The notes: generated by a model not told the origin, from the sequence alone. Shown: positions 33,630 to 42,630, counted from the stretch's first letter. The stretch: DNA of 64,000 bases from an uncultured Acetatifactor sp. (GCA_910586215.1 CAJUGH010000001.1:252546-316545); one strand, 5' to 3'. Program-made: numbers and translations.

Positions 33630-34052
33630 ATGAATTGTCTGATCTGGATTCTGCTGATCTTGGGATGCAGCGGAAACAACAGGTGCACTTGGAGAAACTG
33701 CAATGGGAACAACTGCGGGCGTGGCATGTGCTGTGGCCGGAATAACGACTGTGGCCGGGACAGGGACCGTGACAGGAATAACGGCTGTGGCCGGGACAGG
33801 GACTGTGACAGGAGTGATGGCTGTGGCAGGAATGACGGCTGTGACAGGGATAACTGTTGTGGCCGGGGAAACATGCCAGGTGACTGTGGGTGCCAGGAAG
33901 GGCACACACCTATTATGCCAGTGATGCCCTGTGCCTGTGATGGCCAGGGACAGGAAGAGAGAGGGCAGGCATGTGATACGAATATGACGCCTCCCTCCTG
34001 GCAGGATTATCCTGTGCTTCCCCGGAGGGAAAGCTGTGACTGCCAGGACTGA
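33630..34052 (+). CDS. Cysteine-rich repeat protein ('chorion class high-cysteine HCB'-like)
   Basis: A 140-residue protein starting M-N-C-L-I-W-I-L-L-I-L-G-C, a short hydrophobic segment as in Lachnospiraceae proteins labelled chorion-class high-cysteine HCB protein 13. Residues 36-77 are seven six-residue repeats of the form (G/D)-R-x-x-x-C (33735-33860). The tail holds P-V-M-P-C-A-C-D-G and ends E-S-C-D-C-Q-D. The role is unknown; metal binding, a disulphide-linked surface layer or spore association are all possible. The start at ATG 33630 is chosen over GTG 33621 but both are weakly supported. It lies 108 bp after the debranching-like gene on the same strand. Confidence 0.7.
   Translation: MNCLIWILLILGCSGNNRCTWRNCNGNNCGRGMCCGRNNDCGRDRDRDRNNGCGRDRDCDRSDGCGRNDGCDRDNCCGRGNMPGDCGCQEGHTPIMPVMPCACDGQGQEERGQACDTNMTPPSWQDYPVLPRRESCDCQD
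33735..33860 (+). repeat. Seven-unit 18-bp tandem repeat in the Cys-rich gene
   Basis: Units encode G-R-N-N-D-C, G-R-D-R-D-R, D-R-N-N-G-C, G-R-D-R-D-C, D-R-S-D-G-C, G-R-N-D-G-C and D-R-D-N-C-C. The 18-bp period keeps frame, so the copy number can vary without frameshift. Confidence 0.85.
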
Positions 34053-34162
34053 TCCTGGATGAAAGCACATGAAGGGGATGCCAGGGGAAAATGGCCCTGG
34101 GAGATTCCTTGATGGTGACTAAGAGACAGCTCTGGGAGCAGGATATGAAGACAGAGGAAGAG

Positions 34163-34196
34163 AAAAAGGCGGTCCCTAGGAAGGTTGACCGCCTTT
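34163..34196 (-). terminator. Terminator of the pot operon
   Basis: AAAGGCGGTC and GACCGCCTTT form a perfect 10-bp stem. On the minus strand it is followed by TTTTTC, 20 bp after the potD stop codon. Confidence 0.88.
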
Positions 34197-34215
34197 GGCT
34201 TTATCTGCTGGGAGG

Positions 34216-35283
34216 TCAGTTGGACATAACTTCTTTCCAGAGATTGTTATACAGTTCATCCCCTTCTTCCCCCAGGTAGCTATAGGTTTCCAGACCATCG
34301 TACTTAGACAGGTCGGGGAAGGCGATCTCGGAGGTGCGGATATCCTCGTCTTCGATCAGTTCCACTGCAGCCGTGTTGGGTGTGGAGTAGGTGATATAGT
34401 CGAAATTCATTAGGGCAATGTCCCCACGGCACATGAAGTCGATGAATTTCTCAGCGTTTTCCTTGTTGGCGGCATTTTTCGGAACTACCCAGCCATCAAT
34501 CCACACGTTGGTGCCTTCCTGGGGAACCACATATTCCAGGTCGGGATTGGAACGCTTGGTGAAGATGGCTTCTCCGGAGTAGATGACGCCCAGAGCGGCC
34601 TCTCCGCCGATCATTTTGTCCCGGACCTGGTCTACCACATAGGCCTGTACCAGGGGTTTCTGGAGGATCAAGGCTTCCTTGGCAGCCTGGAGGGCAGCTT
34701 CATCCAGGGTGTTCATGGAGACTCCATTTTTCTTCAAGGCAACCATAAAGGCATCCCGGACAGAATCCTGCATCAAGATGTTATCCTTGTATTTCTCGTC
34801 CCAGAGAATGGACCAGCTTGTGACAGGTTCATCTACCATGGTGGTATTGTACAGGATGCCCACAGTTCCCCAGCAGTAGGGTACACAGTACCGGTTTCCG
34901 GGGTCGAAGGCAGCGGCCTGTTCATAGTACTGGGCACCTATGTTGGCCCTGGCATTTGGCATATTGTCATAATCCAGTTCCTGGAGCAGGTCATTATCAA
35001 TCATCTTCTGGACCATGTAATCGGAGGGGCAGATCACATCGTACACGGAGGATCCTGCCGCCACCTTGGGATACATGGTCTCATTGGTCTCAAATTCATC
35101 GTAGATCACCTTGATCCCGGTTTCCTCCTGGAACATTTCTATGGTCTTAGGATCAATGTATTCTCCCCAGTTGTATACATAGACCTCCCCGTTCTCCCCG
35201 GAAGGCGAAGCACCACAGCCAGTGAGGGAGAGGATGGGTACAGCGGCCAGGATGCCGCACAGCATGGCGATTCTTTTTTTCAT
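34216..35283 (-). CDS. potD: Spermidine/putrescine-binding lipoprotein
   Basis: Periplasmic-type binding protein (355 aa) of the polyamine importer. The signal peptide ends at L-T-G-C with the lipid-bearing Cys near residue 23. The mature part starts V-Y-V-Y-N-W-G-E-Y-I-D-P, the PotD hallmark, followed by G-I-K-V-I-Y-D-E-F-E-T-N-E, I-C-P-S-D-Y-M-V and the acidic and aromatic ligand residues typical of the family (W-I-D-G-W-V-V-P). Last gene of potABCD, about 100 bp after potC, with AGGAGA ahead of its start. Confidence 0.93.
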   Translation of the reverse strand: MKKRIAMLCGILAAVPILSLTGCGASPSGENGEVYVYNWGEYIDPKTIEMFQEETGIKVIYDEFETNETMYPKVAAGSSVYDVICPSDYMVQKMIDNDLLQELDYDNMPNARANIGAQYYEQAAAFDPGNRYCVPYCWGTVGILYNTTMVDEPVTSWSILWDEKYKDNILMQDSVRDAFMVALKKNGVSMNTLDEAALQAAKEALILQKPLVQAYVVDQVRDKMIGGEAALGVIYSGEAIFTKRSNPDLEYVVPQEGTNVWIDGWVVPKNAANKENAEKFIDFMCRGDIALMNFDYITYSTPNTAAVELIEDEDIRTSEIAFPDLSKYDGLETYSYLGEEGDELYNNLWKEVMSN

Positions 35284-35382
35284 TTCAGACAGTCTCTCCT
35301 TTCAAGTACAACATGTTAATTAGGCTTCTTATGGGAAATTCTCCATACGGCCTATATCTGTCTTCTGCTACCAGGCAGGCCC

Positions 35383-36162
35383 TTACGCTTTTTTCCGGCC
35401 CCTGGGGGAATGGTTCACCAGGATCAGAAGGATCAGCACAGATACGAAAATAATGGCTGACAGGGCATACATCTCCGGCTTGATCCCTTTTTTCACCTCT
35501 GTGTAAATCTTGGTGGACAGAGTGTCAATGCCTGGTCCTTTGGTAAAGTGGGTGATGATAAAGTCATCCAGGGACATGGTGAAGGCCATTAGGAATCCGG
35601 ACAATACTCCTGGTAGGATATCTGGGAAGATCACCTTGAAGAAGGCCTGCAGGTGGGTAGCTCCCAGATCAAGGGCCGCCTCATAGGTATGGGGATTCAA
35701 CTGCCGCACCCTGGGCATGACGCTCAGTATCACATAAGGGATATTGAAAGTAATATGCGCCAGCAGGATGGTGAGGAATCCAAATTTGATACCCAGACTG
35801 ATGAACAGCAGCATCAGGGAGATTCCCGTGACAATCTCTGCATTCAGCATGGGAATATTGGTGATTCCCATTAAGATAGTACGGTTCCTGCGCTTCATCT
35901 TCTGCATGGCAATGCAGGTGATGGTGCCGATCAAGGTGGCAGCCAGGGCAGAGAGTAGTGCGATGGATAATGTGTTCCACAAGGCCTGCATGATCACTGC
36001 ATTGTCAAACAGTTCCGCATACCATTTGAAAGTAAAACCACCCCATTTTGCCCTGGTCCTGCTGGCGTTGAAAGACAGCACAATCAAGGTGACAATAGGG
36101 GCATACAAAAAGAGAAAGATCAACGCAATATATATTTTCCTGGCGGTGGTCCTCAGCATCAT
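35383..36162 (-). CDS. potC: Spermidine/putrescine ABC transporter permease
   Basis: A membrane subunit (259 aa) with six predicted helices. It starts with a basic segment and I-A-L-I-F-L-F-L-Y-A-P-I-V-T-L-I-V-L-S-F-N, the PotC pattern. The EAA loop is Y-E-A-A-L-D-L-G-A-T, and P-D-I-L-P-G-V-L-S-G-F-L-M-A-F-T-M-S-L-D-D-F follows. It lies 38 bp downstream of potB on the minus strand. Confidence 0.93.
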   Translation of the reverse strand: MMLRTTARKIYIALIFLFLYAPIVTLIVLSFNASRTRAKWGGFTFKWYAELFDNAVIMQALWNTLSIALLSALAATLIGTITCIAMQKMKRRNRTILMGITNIPMLNAEIVTGISLMLLFISLGIKFGFLTILLAHITFNIPYVILSVMPRVRQLNPHTYEAALDLGATHLQAFFKVIFPDILPGVLSGFLMAFTMSLDDFIITHFTKGPGIDTLSTKIYTEVKKGIKPEMYALSAIIFVSVLILLILVNHSPRGRKKA

Positions 36163-36200
36163 AGTCCTCCTGTTTCCTCTTATCTTCCATTATTCCTGGC

Positions 36201-37010
36201 TTATCTTCCGGTCTCCATATCCCTGTCAGTGACCGCACTGATCACCATATTGAAGAGAATGAAGAGCATCAGCACGATGGATAGGCCGCTTCCAAGGTGC
36301 CAGTTGCCAGTCTGGGTAAATTCCTGCTCAATCACGTTGCCAATCAGCAGGATCTTGCTGCCACCAAGGATCTTGGAGATCACAAAGGTGGTCAGGGCTG
36401 GCACGAACACCATGGTGATGCCGCTGATGACACCTGGAATACTTAGGGGCAGGGTAATCTTCACAAAGGTCTGCAGGCTGTTGGCACCCAGATCCCTGGC
36501 GGCATTGATCACATTGGGATCAATCTTTACCAGTACATTATAGATGGGCAGTACCATGAAGGGCAGGAAATTGTATACCATGCCCAGTATGATGGCCCCA
36601 GGGGTATTGATAATACTTAAGGACGGCAGATGCAGGACATTCAGGATGCTGTTGATCACGCCGGTCTTCTCTAACAGGGTCTGCCAGGCCAGGGTGCGCA
36701 GCAGGAAATTCATCCACATGGGCAGGATGAAGATCAGCACGATAAAGGATTCCTTGCTGGTACTCATATTGCAGAGGATCATGGCCAGGGGATAGGCCAA
36801 TAGCAGGCAGATCACCGTGCTTGCAATAGAGAGCTTCATGGCCTCCCAGAGGGCCTTGGAATGCTCCGGGGTGGCAATGGCTGCAATGTTGCTTAAGGTA
36901 AAAGCTCCTGTCTTATCCGTCAGTCCATAGTAGAATACCATGCCCAGAGGCACAAGGATGAACAGGGCCGACCAGAAGACAAAGGGAGCGGACAGTAATT
37001 TTCTATTCAT
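36201..37010 (-). CDS. potB: Spermidine/putrescine ABC transporter permease
   Basis: A membrane subunit (269 aa). TM1 is A-L-F-I-L-V-P-L-G-M-V-F-Y-Y-G-L. Further helices flank L-L-R-T-L-A-W, P-L-P-I-Y-type linkers, and the EAA loop N-A-A-R-D-L-G-A-N-S-L. The start ATG overlaps the end of potA by 8 bp, indicating translational coupling. Its partner PotC follows downstream. Confidence 0.93.
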   Translation of the reverse strand: MNRKLLSAPFVFWSALFILVPLGMVFYYGLTDKTGAFTLSNIAAIATPEHSKALWEAMKLSIASTVICLLLAYPLAMILCNMSTSKESFIVLIFILPMWMNFLLRTLAWQTLLEKTGVINSILNVLHLPSLSIINTPGAIILGMVYNFLPFMVLPIYNVLVKIDPNVINAARDLGANSLQTFVKITLPLSIPGVISGITMVFVPALTTFVISKILGGSKILLIGNVIEQEFTQTGNWHLGSGLSIVLMLFILFNMVISAVTDRDMETGR

Positions 37011-38076
37011 TGATGCCTACGGCCTCCTCGTCCTCGGATGCTGGTTTATTCATGATCTGGATATTAAAAGGATCCACACGGATACCCACTTCGGTGCCTA
37101 CCTCGTACAGCTTCGTGGAGTGGACCAGCCATTCAAAGCCACCTGCGGTTACTTCCATTTCATAGTGGACACCCTTGAAGATCAAGTGTGTCACCCTTCC
37201 CTGAATGGTTCCCTGGGAAGGTTCCACCAGGTCCACATCCTCCGGGCGGATGACCACGTCCACGGGCTTGTTCTCCCCGAAGCCCTCGTCCACACAGGCA
37301 AACCGCGCTCCCAGGATCTCTACCAGGCGGTCCTGTATCATGGTAGCCCCCAGTATGTTGCTGTCTCCGATAAAGTCAGCCACAAAGGCATTCTCCGGTT
37401 CGTTATAGATCCGTTCAGGACTGCCGATCTGTTGGATGTAGCCCTGGTTCATGACTACAATGGTATCCGACATGGTAAGGGCCTCTTCCTGGTCATGGGT
37501 CACATAGATAAAGGTGATGCCAAGTTCGTTTTTCAGACGGATCAGTTCATACTGCATGTCCTGGCGCAGCTTCAAGTCCAGGGCACCCAGGGGTTCATCC
37601 AGAAGCAGGAGTTTAGGCTCATTCACAATGGCCCTGGCAATGGCAATCCGCTGCTGTTGTCCGCCGCTTAGGGAGTCAGGGGAGCGGTGCTCATAGCCAT
37701 CCAGGTTCACCAGTTTTAAGGCGTATTTGATCTTATCATCTATGTAGGATTTCGTCTTGTTCTTAATCTTCAGTCCGAATGCAATGTTCTCTGCCACATC
37801 CATATGGGTGAACAGGGCATACTTCTGGAACACGGTGTTCAGGTTCCGCTTGTTTGGAGGAAGGTTGGTGATGTCCTGTCCCTGGAAGATCACCTGCCCT
37901 TTGTCCGGTTTCTCGAAACCGCCCAGAATGCGCAGGGTAGTGGTCTTGCCACAGCCGCTTGGCCCCAGGAGAGTCAGGAATTCATTCTCCCGGATATACA
38001 GGTTCAAGTCGTCCAGGATCAACTGGCCATCAAAAGATTTTGAGATATTGACTAGATTCACCAGTGCATTTTTCAT
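37003..38076 (-). CDS. potA: Spermidine/putrescine ABC transporter ATPase
   Basis: Energises polyamine import (357 aa). G-P-S-G-C-G-K-T-T-T (Walker A), Q-loop Q-K-Y-A-L-F, signature L-S-G-G-Q-Q-Q-R, Walker B L-L-L-L-D-E-P-L-G-A-L-D and the switch His in V-T-H-D-Q-E-E-A are intact. The C-terminal TOBE-like regulatory domain is present. I chose ATG 38076 because GGGGAGG precedes it; the frame continues 54 bp further upstream without a site. First gene of the operon. Confidence 0.94.
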   Translation of the reverse strand: MKNALVNLVNISKSFDGQLILDDLNLYIRENEFLTLLGPSGCGKTTTLRILGGFEKPDKGQVIFQGQDITNLPPNKRNLNTVFQKYALFTHMDVAENIAFGLKIKNKTKSYIDDKIKYALKLVNLDGYEHRSPDSLSGGQQQRIAIARAIVNEPKLLLLDEPLGALDLKLRQDMQYELIRLKNELGITFIYVTHDQEEALTMSDTIVVMNQGYIQQIGSPERIYNEPENAFVADFIGDSNILGATMIQDRLVEILGARFACVDEGFGENKPVDVVIRPEDVDLVEPSQGTIQGRVTHLIFKGVHYEMEVTAGGFEWLVHSTKLYEVGTEVGIRVDPFNIQIMNKPASEDEEAVGINE

Positions 38077-38142
38077 GTGGCAGACCTCCCCATACAGCGT
38101 ACTCAGGATCATCATGGTTCCTTGGAACATACTGCCTTCAAT

Positions 38143-38170
38143 TTTATAACATAACTGCCCCGAAAGTCAA
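38143..38170 (-). promoter_or_regulatory. Promoter of the potABCD operon
   Basis: Minus-strand TTGACT (38165-38170) and TATAAA (38143-38148), 16 bp apart, lie 66 bp before the potA start. Confidence 0.7.
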
Positions 38171-38359
38171 CGAATTTTTGACAGGATTCTACCTCGTTTA
38201 TTCCCTGCTGTCTGGCCGTCCCGGAAGTGTTACCGAAATGAAGTAAAACAGAAGAAAAAGTATTTCAAAAAAGGTGTGTTTATGCTATATTTAGATTTGG
38301 AAGTGGAGCTTCCAAATTCTGACGGATATGTTAGCCGAAGGGCACAGGGAGGTATGGCG

Positions 38360-39418
38360 ATGGAACAGGAAAAATATGTGGCGTATGTGTGCACTTATAC
38401 ACAGGGGGACAAGCATGGTATCAGAATCTATGATGTGGATATGGAGCAGGGACATTTCCGGGAGAAGGATAAGGTGGAGATTACCAATTCTTCCTATGTG
38501 ACAATCTCCCACAATAATAAGTATCTGTATTCCATCACGGATTTCGGTGTGGAATCCTATCGGATCATGGGGGACGGGGATCTGTCCATGATCAATTTTG
38601 CATCCATCAATGGCATGAGGGGATGCTATTTGTCTACCGACTATACAGACAGATATCTCTTTGTGGCCGGCTATCATGATGGAAAGCTGACAGTGCTGGC
38701 ATTGAATGATGATGGATCCATCGGGGAGATTACGGATGAGATTTTCCACAAGGGGCTGGGAAGTGTGGCAGAGCGGAATTTCAGGCCCCATATCAACTGC
38801 GCCAGGATGACCCATGACAATAAATACCTGCTGGTGGCAGACCAGGGCATGGACCATGTGAACGTATACCGCTTTGATCCGCTGGGCGGTAAGGTAATGC
38901 TGGCAGATGTGATCAGAAGCGCCATAGAATCTGCCCCCAGGCATATCAAGATATCCAGGGATGGCCGGTTCATTTATATTGTACATGAGTTGAAATGTTA
39001 TATTGATGTATATTCTTATGAAGAGAGAAAGGGACAGCCTGTGTTTGAGAAGATCCAGACCATTGATACAGTGGATATGGAGAAGGGCAGTTCCAATGCA
39101 TCCAGTGCGCTGGAATTCTCCGATGACCACAAATACCTGCTTAGCACCAATGCCGGGGACAACTCCGCTGTACTCTTCAAGGTAGACGAGGCTACGGGAA
39201 TGCTGACGAGGATCTTCTGCCTGCCGGTGAGCGGGGACTATCCCAAGGATGCCAGTCTCTTCCCCAACAATAAATATCTGGTGTCCCTGAACCACGAGTC
39301 CAATGATATGACTTTCTTCCGGGTAGACATGGAGAAGGGCACCATGGTGATGAATGGCGCCCCGATCCACGTGAATGTACCCAATTGTATTTTGTTCCAT
39401 AAGCTGGGAAATGTCTAA
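38360..39418 (+). CDS. Lactonase-family beta-propeller protein (6-phosphogluconolactonase-like)
   Basis: A 352-residue seven-bladed beta-propeller of the YbhE/Lactonase_7 family. Repeats of the type Y-V-T-I-S-H-N-N-K-Y-L-Y, R-P-H-I-N-C-A-R-M-T-H-D-N-K-Y-L-L-V-A-D-Q-G, P-R-H-I-K-I-S-R-D-G-R-F-I-Y and L-V-S-L-N-H-E-S-N are seen along the chain. Some members hydrolyse 6-phosphogluconolactone; others are uncharacterised. AGGGAGG at 38346-38352 points to ATG 38360 rather than 38354 or earlier in-frame codons. Divergent from potA and convergent with aroC. Confidence 0.85.
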   Translation: MEQEKYVAYVCTYTQGDKHGIRIYDVDMEQGHFREKDKVEITNSSYVTISHNNKYLYSITDFGVESYRIMGDGDLSMINFASINGMRGCYLSTDYTDRYLFVAGYHDGKLTVLALNDDGSIGEITDEIFHKGLGSVAERNFRPHINCARMTHDNKYLLVADQGMDHVNVYRFDPLGGKVMLADVIRSAIESAPRHIKISRDGRFIYIVHELKCYIDVYSYEERKGQPVFEKIQTIDTVDMEKGSSNASSALEFSDDHKYLLSTNAGDNSAVLFKVDEATGMLTRIFCLPVSGDYPKDASLFPNNKYLVSLNHESNDMTFFRVDMEKGTMVMNGAPIHVNVPNCILFHKLGNV

Positions 39419-39450
39419 ACGCCCGGATCAGCAGGATCCGTATTCGTGGC

Positions 39451-39483
39451 GTTGTCTTGAACGGCAAAGCCGTGAGAAACAAC
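39451..39483 (+). repeat. Dispersed GA-mismatch hairpin, long type
   Basis: The inner stem ACGGC/GCCGT around AAA and the GA/GA mismatch are intact; the outer stem GTTGTCTT/GAAACAAC has one mismatch. It lies between the convergent lactonase and aroC genes, where it could also aid termination. Confidence 0.72.
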
Positions 39484-39542
39484 CCATTTGCCGTGTATTC
39501 GGAAACGGAATCCGAACAATGGGGCCAGACGGCCACTGTCAC

Positions 39543-40655
39543 CTATAGATAGAACCGTTCCAGGGAGTCCATCCTGGCTGACATGTTTAGCAGCATGGCA
39601 TCCAGGACTGTAAGGGCAGTCATGCTCTCCAGTACCACCACAGCGCGGGGGACGATCACGGGGTCGTGGCGTCCCTTGATCTGGATAGTGATCTCCTGGC
39701 CTTCCCGGTTCACGGTATCCTGGGGCTGGTAGATGGAAGGAGTGGGCTTCACATGGGCGCGGACAAGGATCCGGTCCCCGTCACTGATTCCTCCCAGGAT
39801 ACCTCCTGCATGGTTGGTGGCTTTTGAGACCCGGGCTGTCTGCTGTCCGGCAGGCAGGATCCGGAAGGCATCGTTGTTCTGGCTGCCCAGGCGGGTGGAG
39901 ACTGCACAGCCGTCCCCGATCTCCACTGCCTTCACGGCGCCGATGGACAGGATGGCCTTGGCCAGGTTGGCATCCAGTTTTTCAAACACAGGATCCCCGA
40001 TCCCGGCAGGCAGCCCCTCCACCATGCACTCCATGACACCCCCCACGGAATCGGCGGCTTTTTTTGTCTCTTCCAGATAGGCACGGGCCGCTTCATCGGC
40101 CTGGCAGTCCGGCATGGCGGTAGTGGTGTGCAGGATGGCTTCCCGGTCAAAATGTGCCATGTCTGCCTGGATGGGTCCAAGGGAGCGGGTGTAGGCACAG
40201 ACCTGGACACCCAGCTTCCCTAGGATCTTGCAGGCAATGGCGCCTGCTGCCACCCGTCCTATTGTCTCCCGGCCAGAGGAACGACCGCCTCCCCGGTAGT
40301 CCCGGAAGCCGTATTTCTGGTCGAAGGTATAATCCGCGTGTCCTGGCCGGTAACAGCCTGCAATATCGCTGTAATCCCTGGAGATCTGGGAAGTGTTGCG
40401 CACCATCAGAGAGATGGGAGCGCCAGTGGTAAGTCCTTCAAAAGTGCCGGAGAGAATCTCTACCTGGTCATCTTCCTTTCTCTGGGTGGTAATCTGACTG
40501 GTGCCTGGCTTGCGCCTGTCCAGGTAAGGCTGTATGTCGGCTTCCGTGAGGGGCAGTCCTGCCGGGCAGCCGTCAATGACGACTCCCAGGGCCTTGCCGT
40601 GGGACTCCCCCCAGGTGGTGATGCGGAATATGGTACCCCATGTGGATCCTGCCAT
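39543..40655 (-). CDS. aroC: Chorismate synthase
   Basis: Last step of the shikimate pathway, EPSP to chorismate, requiring reduced FMN (370 aa). Family signatures: T-W-G-E-S-H-G-K-A-L-G, R-R-K-P-G-T-S, G-R-S-S-G-R-E-T-I-G-R-V-A-A-G, S-V-G-G-V-M-E-C and G-G-I-L-G-G-I-S-D-G. Minus-strand GGAGGGAGG before ATG 40655. It stands alone and is not linked to other aro genes here. Confidence 0.95.
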   Translation of the reverse strand: MAGSTWGTIFRITTWGESHGKALGVVIDGCPAGLPLTEADIQPYLDRRKPGTSQITTQRKEDDQVEILSGTFEGLTTGAPISLMVRNTSQISRDYSDIAGCYRPGHADYTFDQKYGFRDYRGGGRSSGRETIGRVAAGAIACKILGKLGVQVCAYTRSLGPIQADMAHFDREAILHTTTAMPDCQADEAARAYLEETKKAADSVGGVMECMVEGLPAGIGDPVFEKLDANLAKAILSIGAVKAVEIGDGCAVSTRLGSQNNDAFRILPAGQQTARVSKATNHAGGILGGISDGDRILVRAHVKPTPSIYQPQDTVNREGQEITIQIKGRHDPVIVPRAVVVLESMTALTVLDAMLLNMSARMDSLERFYL

Positions 40656-40708
40656 TTTATATACCTCCCTCCAAGATAACAGTTGACACTATAAAAACTC
40701 CATGCTAG

Positions 40709-40737
40709 ATTGTAACATAGGTTTTTTTAGAATACAA
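40709..40737 (-). promoter_or_regulatory. Promoter of aroC
   Basis: Minus-strand TTGTAT (40732-40737) and TACAAT (40709-40714) are 17 bp apart, 54 bp before the start codon. Confidence 0.7.
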
Positions 40738-40762
40738 TGATAGCTTTGCCGTGAACGGTAAT

Positions 40763-40795
40763 GTTGCTTTAAACGGCAATGCCGTAAAAAGGAAC
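40763..40795 (+). repeat. Dispersed GA-mismatch hairpin, long type, AA variant
   Basis: The inner stem ACGGC/GCCGT around AAT is kept, but the mismatch is AA opposite AA instead of GA opposite GA; the two sides changed together. The outer stem is GTTGCTTT/AAAGGAAC. It lies just upstream of tgt, next to a related GCCGTGAACGG fragment at 40748-40758. Confidence 0.7.
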
Positions 40796-40817
40796 AGGAT
40801 AATAGAGGGAGGATTTT

Positions 40818-41957
40818 ATGACATACCGGATTCTCAAGCGGGAAGGCCGTGCAAAACGAGCAGAATTTCATACGGTACACGGGGTAATCCAGACTCCTGT
40901 GTTCATGAATGTGGGGACAGTGGCCGCCATCAAAGGAGCGGTGGCCACCTCTGACTTAGAACAGATCGGGACCCAGGTGGAACTGTCCAACACCTATCAT
41001 CTTCATGTCCGTCCCGGTGACCAGGTCATCCGGCAGATGGGAGGGCTGCACAGATTCATGTCCTGGGACAAGCCCATCCTTACGGACTCTGGAGGCTTCC
41101 AGGTTTTCTCCCTGGCAGGGCTGCGCAGGATAAAGGAGGAGGGAGTCTATTTTCACTCCCATATCGATGGCAGGAAGATATTCATGGGTCCGGAGGAGAG
41201 TATGCAGATCCAGTCCAACCTGGCATCCACCATCGCCATGGCTTTTGATGAATGTGCTCCCAGCAAGGCAGACAGAGCTTACGTGCAGGCCTCTGTAGAC
41301 CGGACTACCCGGTGGCTGGTACGGTGCAGGCAGGAGATGGGGCGGCTGAACAGCCTGGAGGACACCATCAATCCCAGCCAGCTTCTTTTTGGCATCAACC
41401 AGGGGGCGGTATATGCGGATATCCGGATCGAGCATGCCAGACGCATTGCAGAACTTGGGCTGGACGGTTATGCCGTGGGTGGCCTGGCGGTGGGGGAGAC
41501 CCATGAGGAGATGTATGATATCTTAGACCAGGTGGTTCCCCATCTGCCCCTGGAGAAACCCACGTATCTGATGGGGGTGGGAACCCCGGCCAATATCCTG
41601 GAAGGGGTGGAGCGGGGCATTGACTTCTTCGACTGTGTATATCCCACCAGGAACGGACGTCATGGCCATCTCTATACAAACAGGGGCAAGATCAACCTCT
41701 TCAACGCGAAGTATGAACTGGATGCCAGGCCCATTGAGGAAGGATGCCAGTGTCCTGCCTGCAGGAGGTATTCCAGGGCCTACATCCGGCATCTGCTGAA
41801 GGCCAGGGAGATGCTGGGCATGCGCTTGTGCGTGCTCCACAACCTGTATTTTTACAACACCATGATGGAGGAGATCCGGAATGCCCTGGATGAAGGGGAT
41901 TATGCAGGATATAAGAGGCAGAAGCTGGAAGCAATGGCCAGGGGGCAGGAAGGATAG
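40818..41957 (+). CDS. tgt: Queuine tRNA-ribosyltransferase (tRNA-guanine transglycosylase)
   Basis: Inserts preQ1 into the wobble position of tRNAs with GUN anticodons (379 aa). Seen: T-P-V-F-M-N-V-G-T-V, L-S-N-T-Y-H-L, L-T-D-S-G-G-F-Q-V-F-S-L with the catalytic Asp, M-A-F-D-E-C and G-G-L-A-V-G-E-T. The zinc site is C-Q-C-P-A-C followed later by L-H-N-L-Y. AGGGAGGA precedes the ATG. No other queuosine genes are adjacent; yajC follows, a common Bacillota neighbour. Confidence 0.95.
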   Translation: MTYRILKREGRAKRAEFHTVHGVIQTPVFMNVGTVAAIKGAVATSDLEQIGTQVELSNTYHLHVRPGDQVIRQMGGLHRFMSWDKPILTDSGGFQVFSLAGLRRIKEEGVYFHSHIDGRKIFMGPEESMQIQSNLASTIAMAFDECAPSKADRAYVQASVDRTTRWLVRCRQEMGRLNSLEDTINPSQLLFGINQGAVYADIRIEHARRIAELGLDGYAVGGLAVGETHEEMYDILDQVVPHLPLEKPTYLMGVGTPANILEGVERGIDFFDCVYPTRNGRHGHLYTNRGKINLFNAKYELDARPIEEGCQCPACRRYSRAYIRHLLKAREMLGMRLCVLHNLYFYNTMMEEIRNALDEGDYAGYKRQKLEAMARGQEG

Positions 41958-41964
41958 TGCATCT

Positions 41965-41990
41965 GTTGCGTGAACGGAGTGAACAGCAAC
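41965..41990 (+). repeat. Dispersed GA-mismatch hairpin, short type
   Basis: GTTGCGT and ACAGCAAC form the outer stem with one deletion on the left. The GA/GA mismatch and AC/GT around GGA are kept. It starts 8 bp after the tgt stop codon. Confidence 0.7.
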
Positions 41991-42052
41991 CTGCCCGGGA
42001 AAATGAAACCTGTAAAAAAAGAATAATTTCTATGAAAATAGAATAAAACACT

Positions 42053-42081
42053 TGCCCAATCTGTAGTTTTTGTGTATCATG
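42053..42081 (+). promoter_or_regulatory. Promoter of yajC
   Basis: TTGCCC (42053-42058) and TATCAT (42076-42081) are 17 bp apart, with TGTG just before the -10. About 130 bp of leader precedes the start codon. Confidence 0.55.
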
Positions 42082-42212
42082 TTTATTTGAGACAAGCGTA
42101 CGGATGCCAGAGACAGTTTGACATGGACCAGTCAGGGACAGGATTTGTTCCTGGACCAGGTGACTGCGGAAACGTGGGACCTCGGCAATGCTGGCATCAG
42201 AATGGAGGAAAA

Positions 42213-42557
42213 ATGGGTATTTTATTAGCAGAGACGGGTGCGGCAGGTGCGGCGGCAGATCCCACTGCGACAGTAGGCAGTATGGGGCTGGTGGGAATGC
42301 TGTTGTATATGGCACTTATGGTCGGAATCTTCTGGTTTATCTTGATCCGGCCCCAGCGCAAGGAGAAGAAGAAACTGGCGGCCATGCTGCAGACGCTGGA
42401 GATCGGGGATGTGGTGCTGACCACCTCTGGGTTCTACGGGGTGCTGATTGACATCAAGGACGACATGGTAATCGTGGAATTCGGCAACAACAAAAACTGC
42501 CGTATCCCCATGGAAAAAGGTGCCATCAGCCGTGTGGAGAAGGCGGACGAGAGTTAA
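42213..42557 (+). CDS. yajC: Preprotein translocase subunit YajC
   Basis: Small single-pass membrane protein (114 aa) associated with SecDF-type translocase. A short Ala/Gly-rich start leads to one TM helix, L-L-Y-M-A-L-M-V-G-I-F-W-F-I-L-I, then the hallmark R-P-Q-R-K-E-K-K. The soluble SH3-like part has L-E-I-G-D-V-V-L-T-T-S-G-F-Y-G. GGAGGAA supports ATG 42213. Confidence 0.93.
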   Translation: MGILLAETGAAGAAADPTATVGSMGLVGMLLYMALMVGIFWFILIRPQRKEKKKLAAMLQTLEIGDVVLTTSGFYGVLIDIKDDMVIVEFGNNKNCRIPMEKGAISRVEKADES

Positions 42558-42608
42558 AACCGCTGCGGTTTGCTCCGCTTATGGCAACTTGAAGCCATTT
42601 TTTTTTTC

Positions 42609-42630
42609 GTGGCTGCGGCGTTCAAAGTAA
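42609..42630 (-). repeat. Degenerate copy of the GA-mismatch hairpin
   Basis: On the minus strand GTTACTTTGAACGCCGC resembles the first half of the long type. The second half has decayed to GCCACGAAAA. Confidence 0.4.

Noticed and set aside
34091..34279. Small plus-strand frame of 62 codons overlapping the potD terminator
   Set aside because: It runs through the terminator stem and into the antisense of potD; no homology signal.
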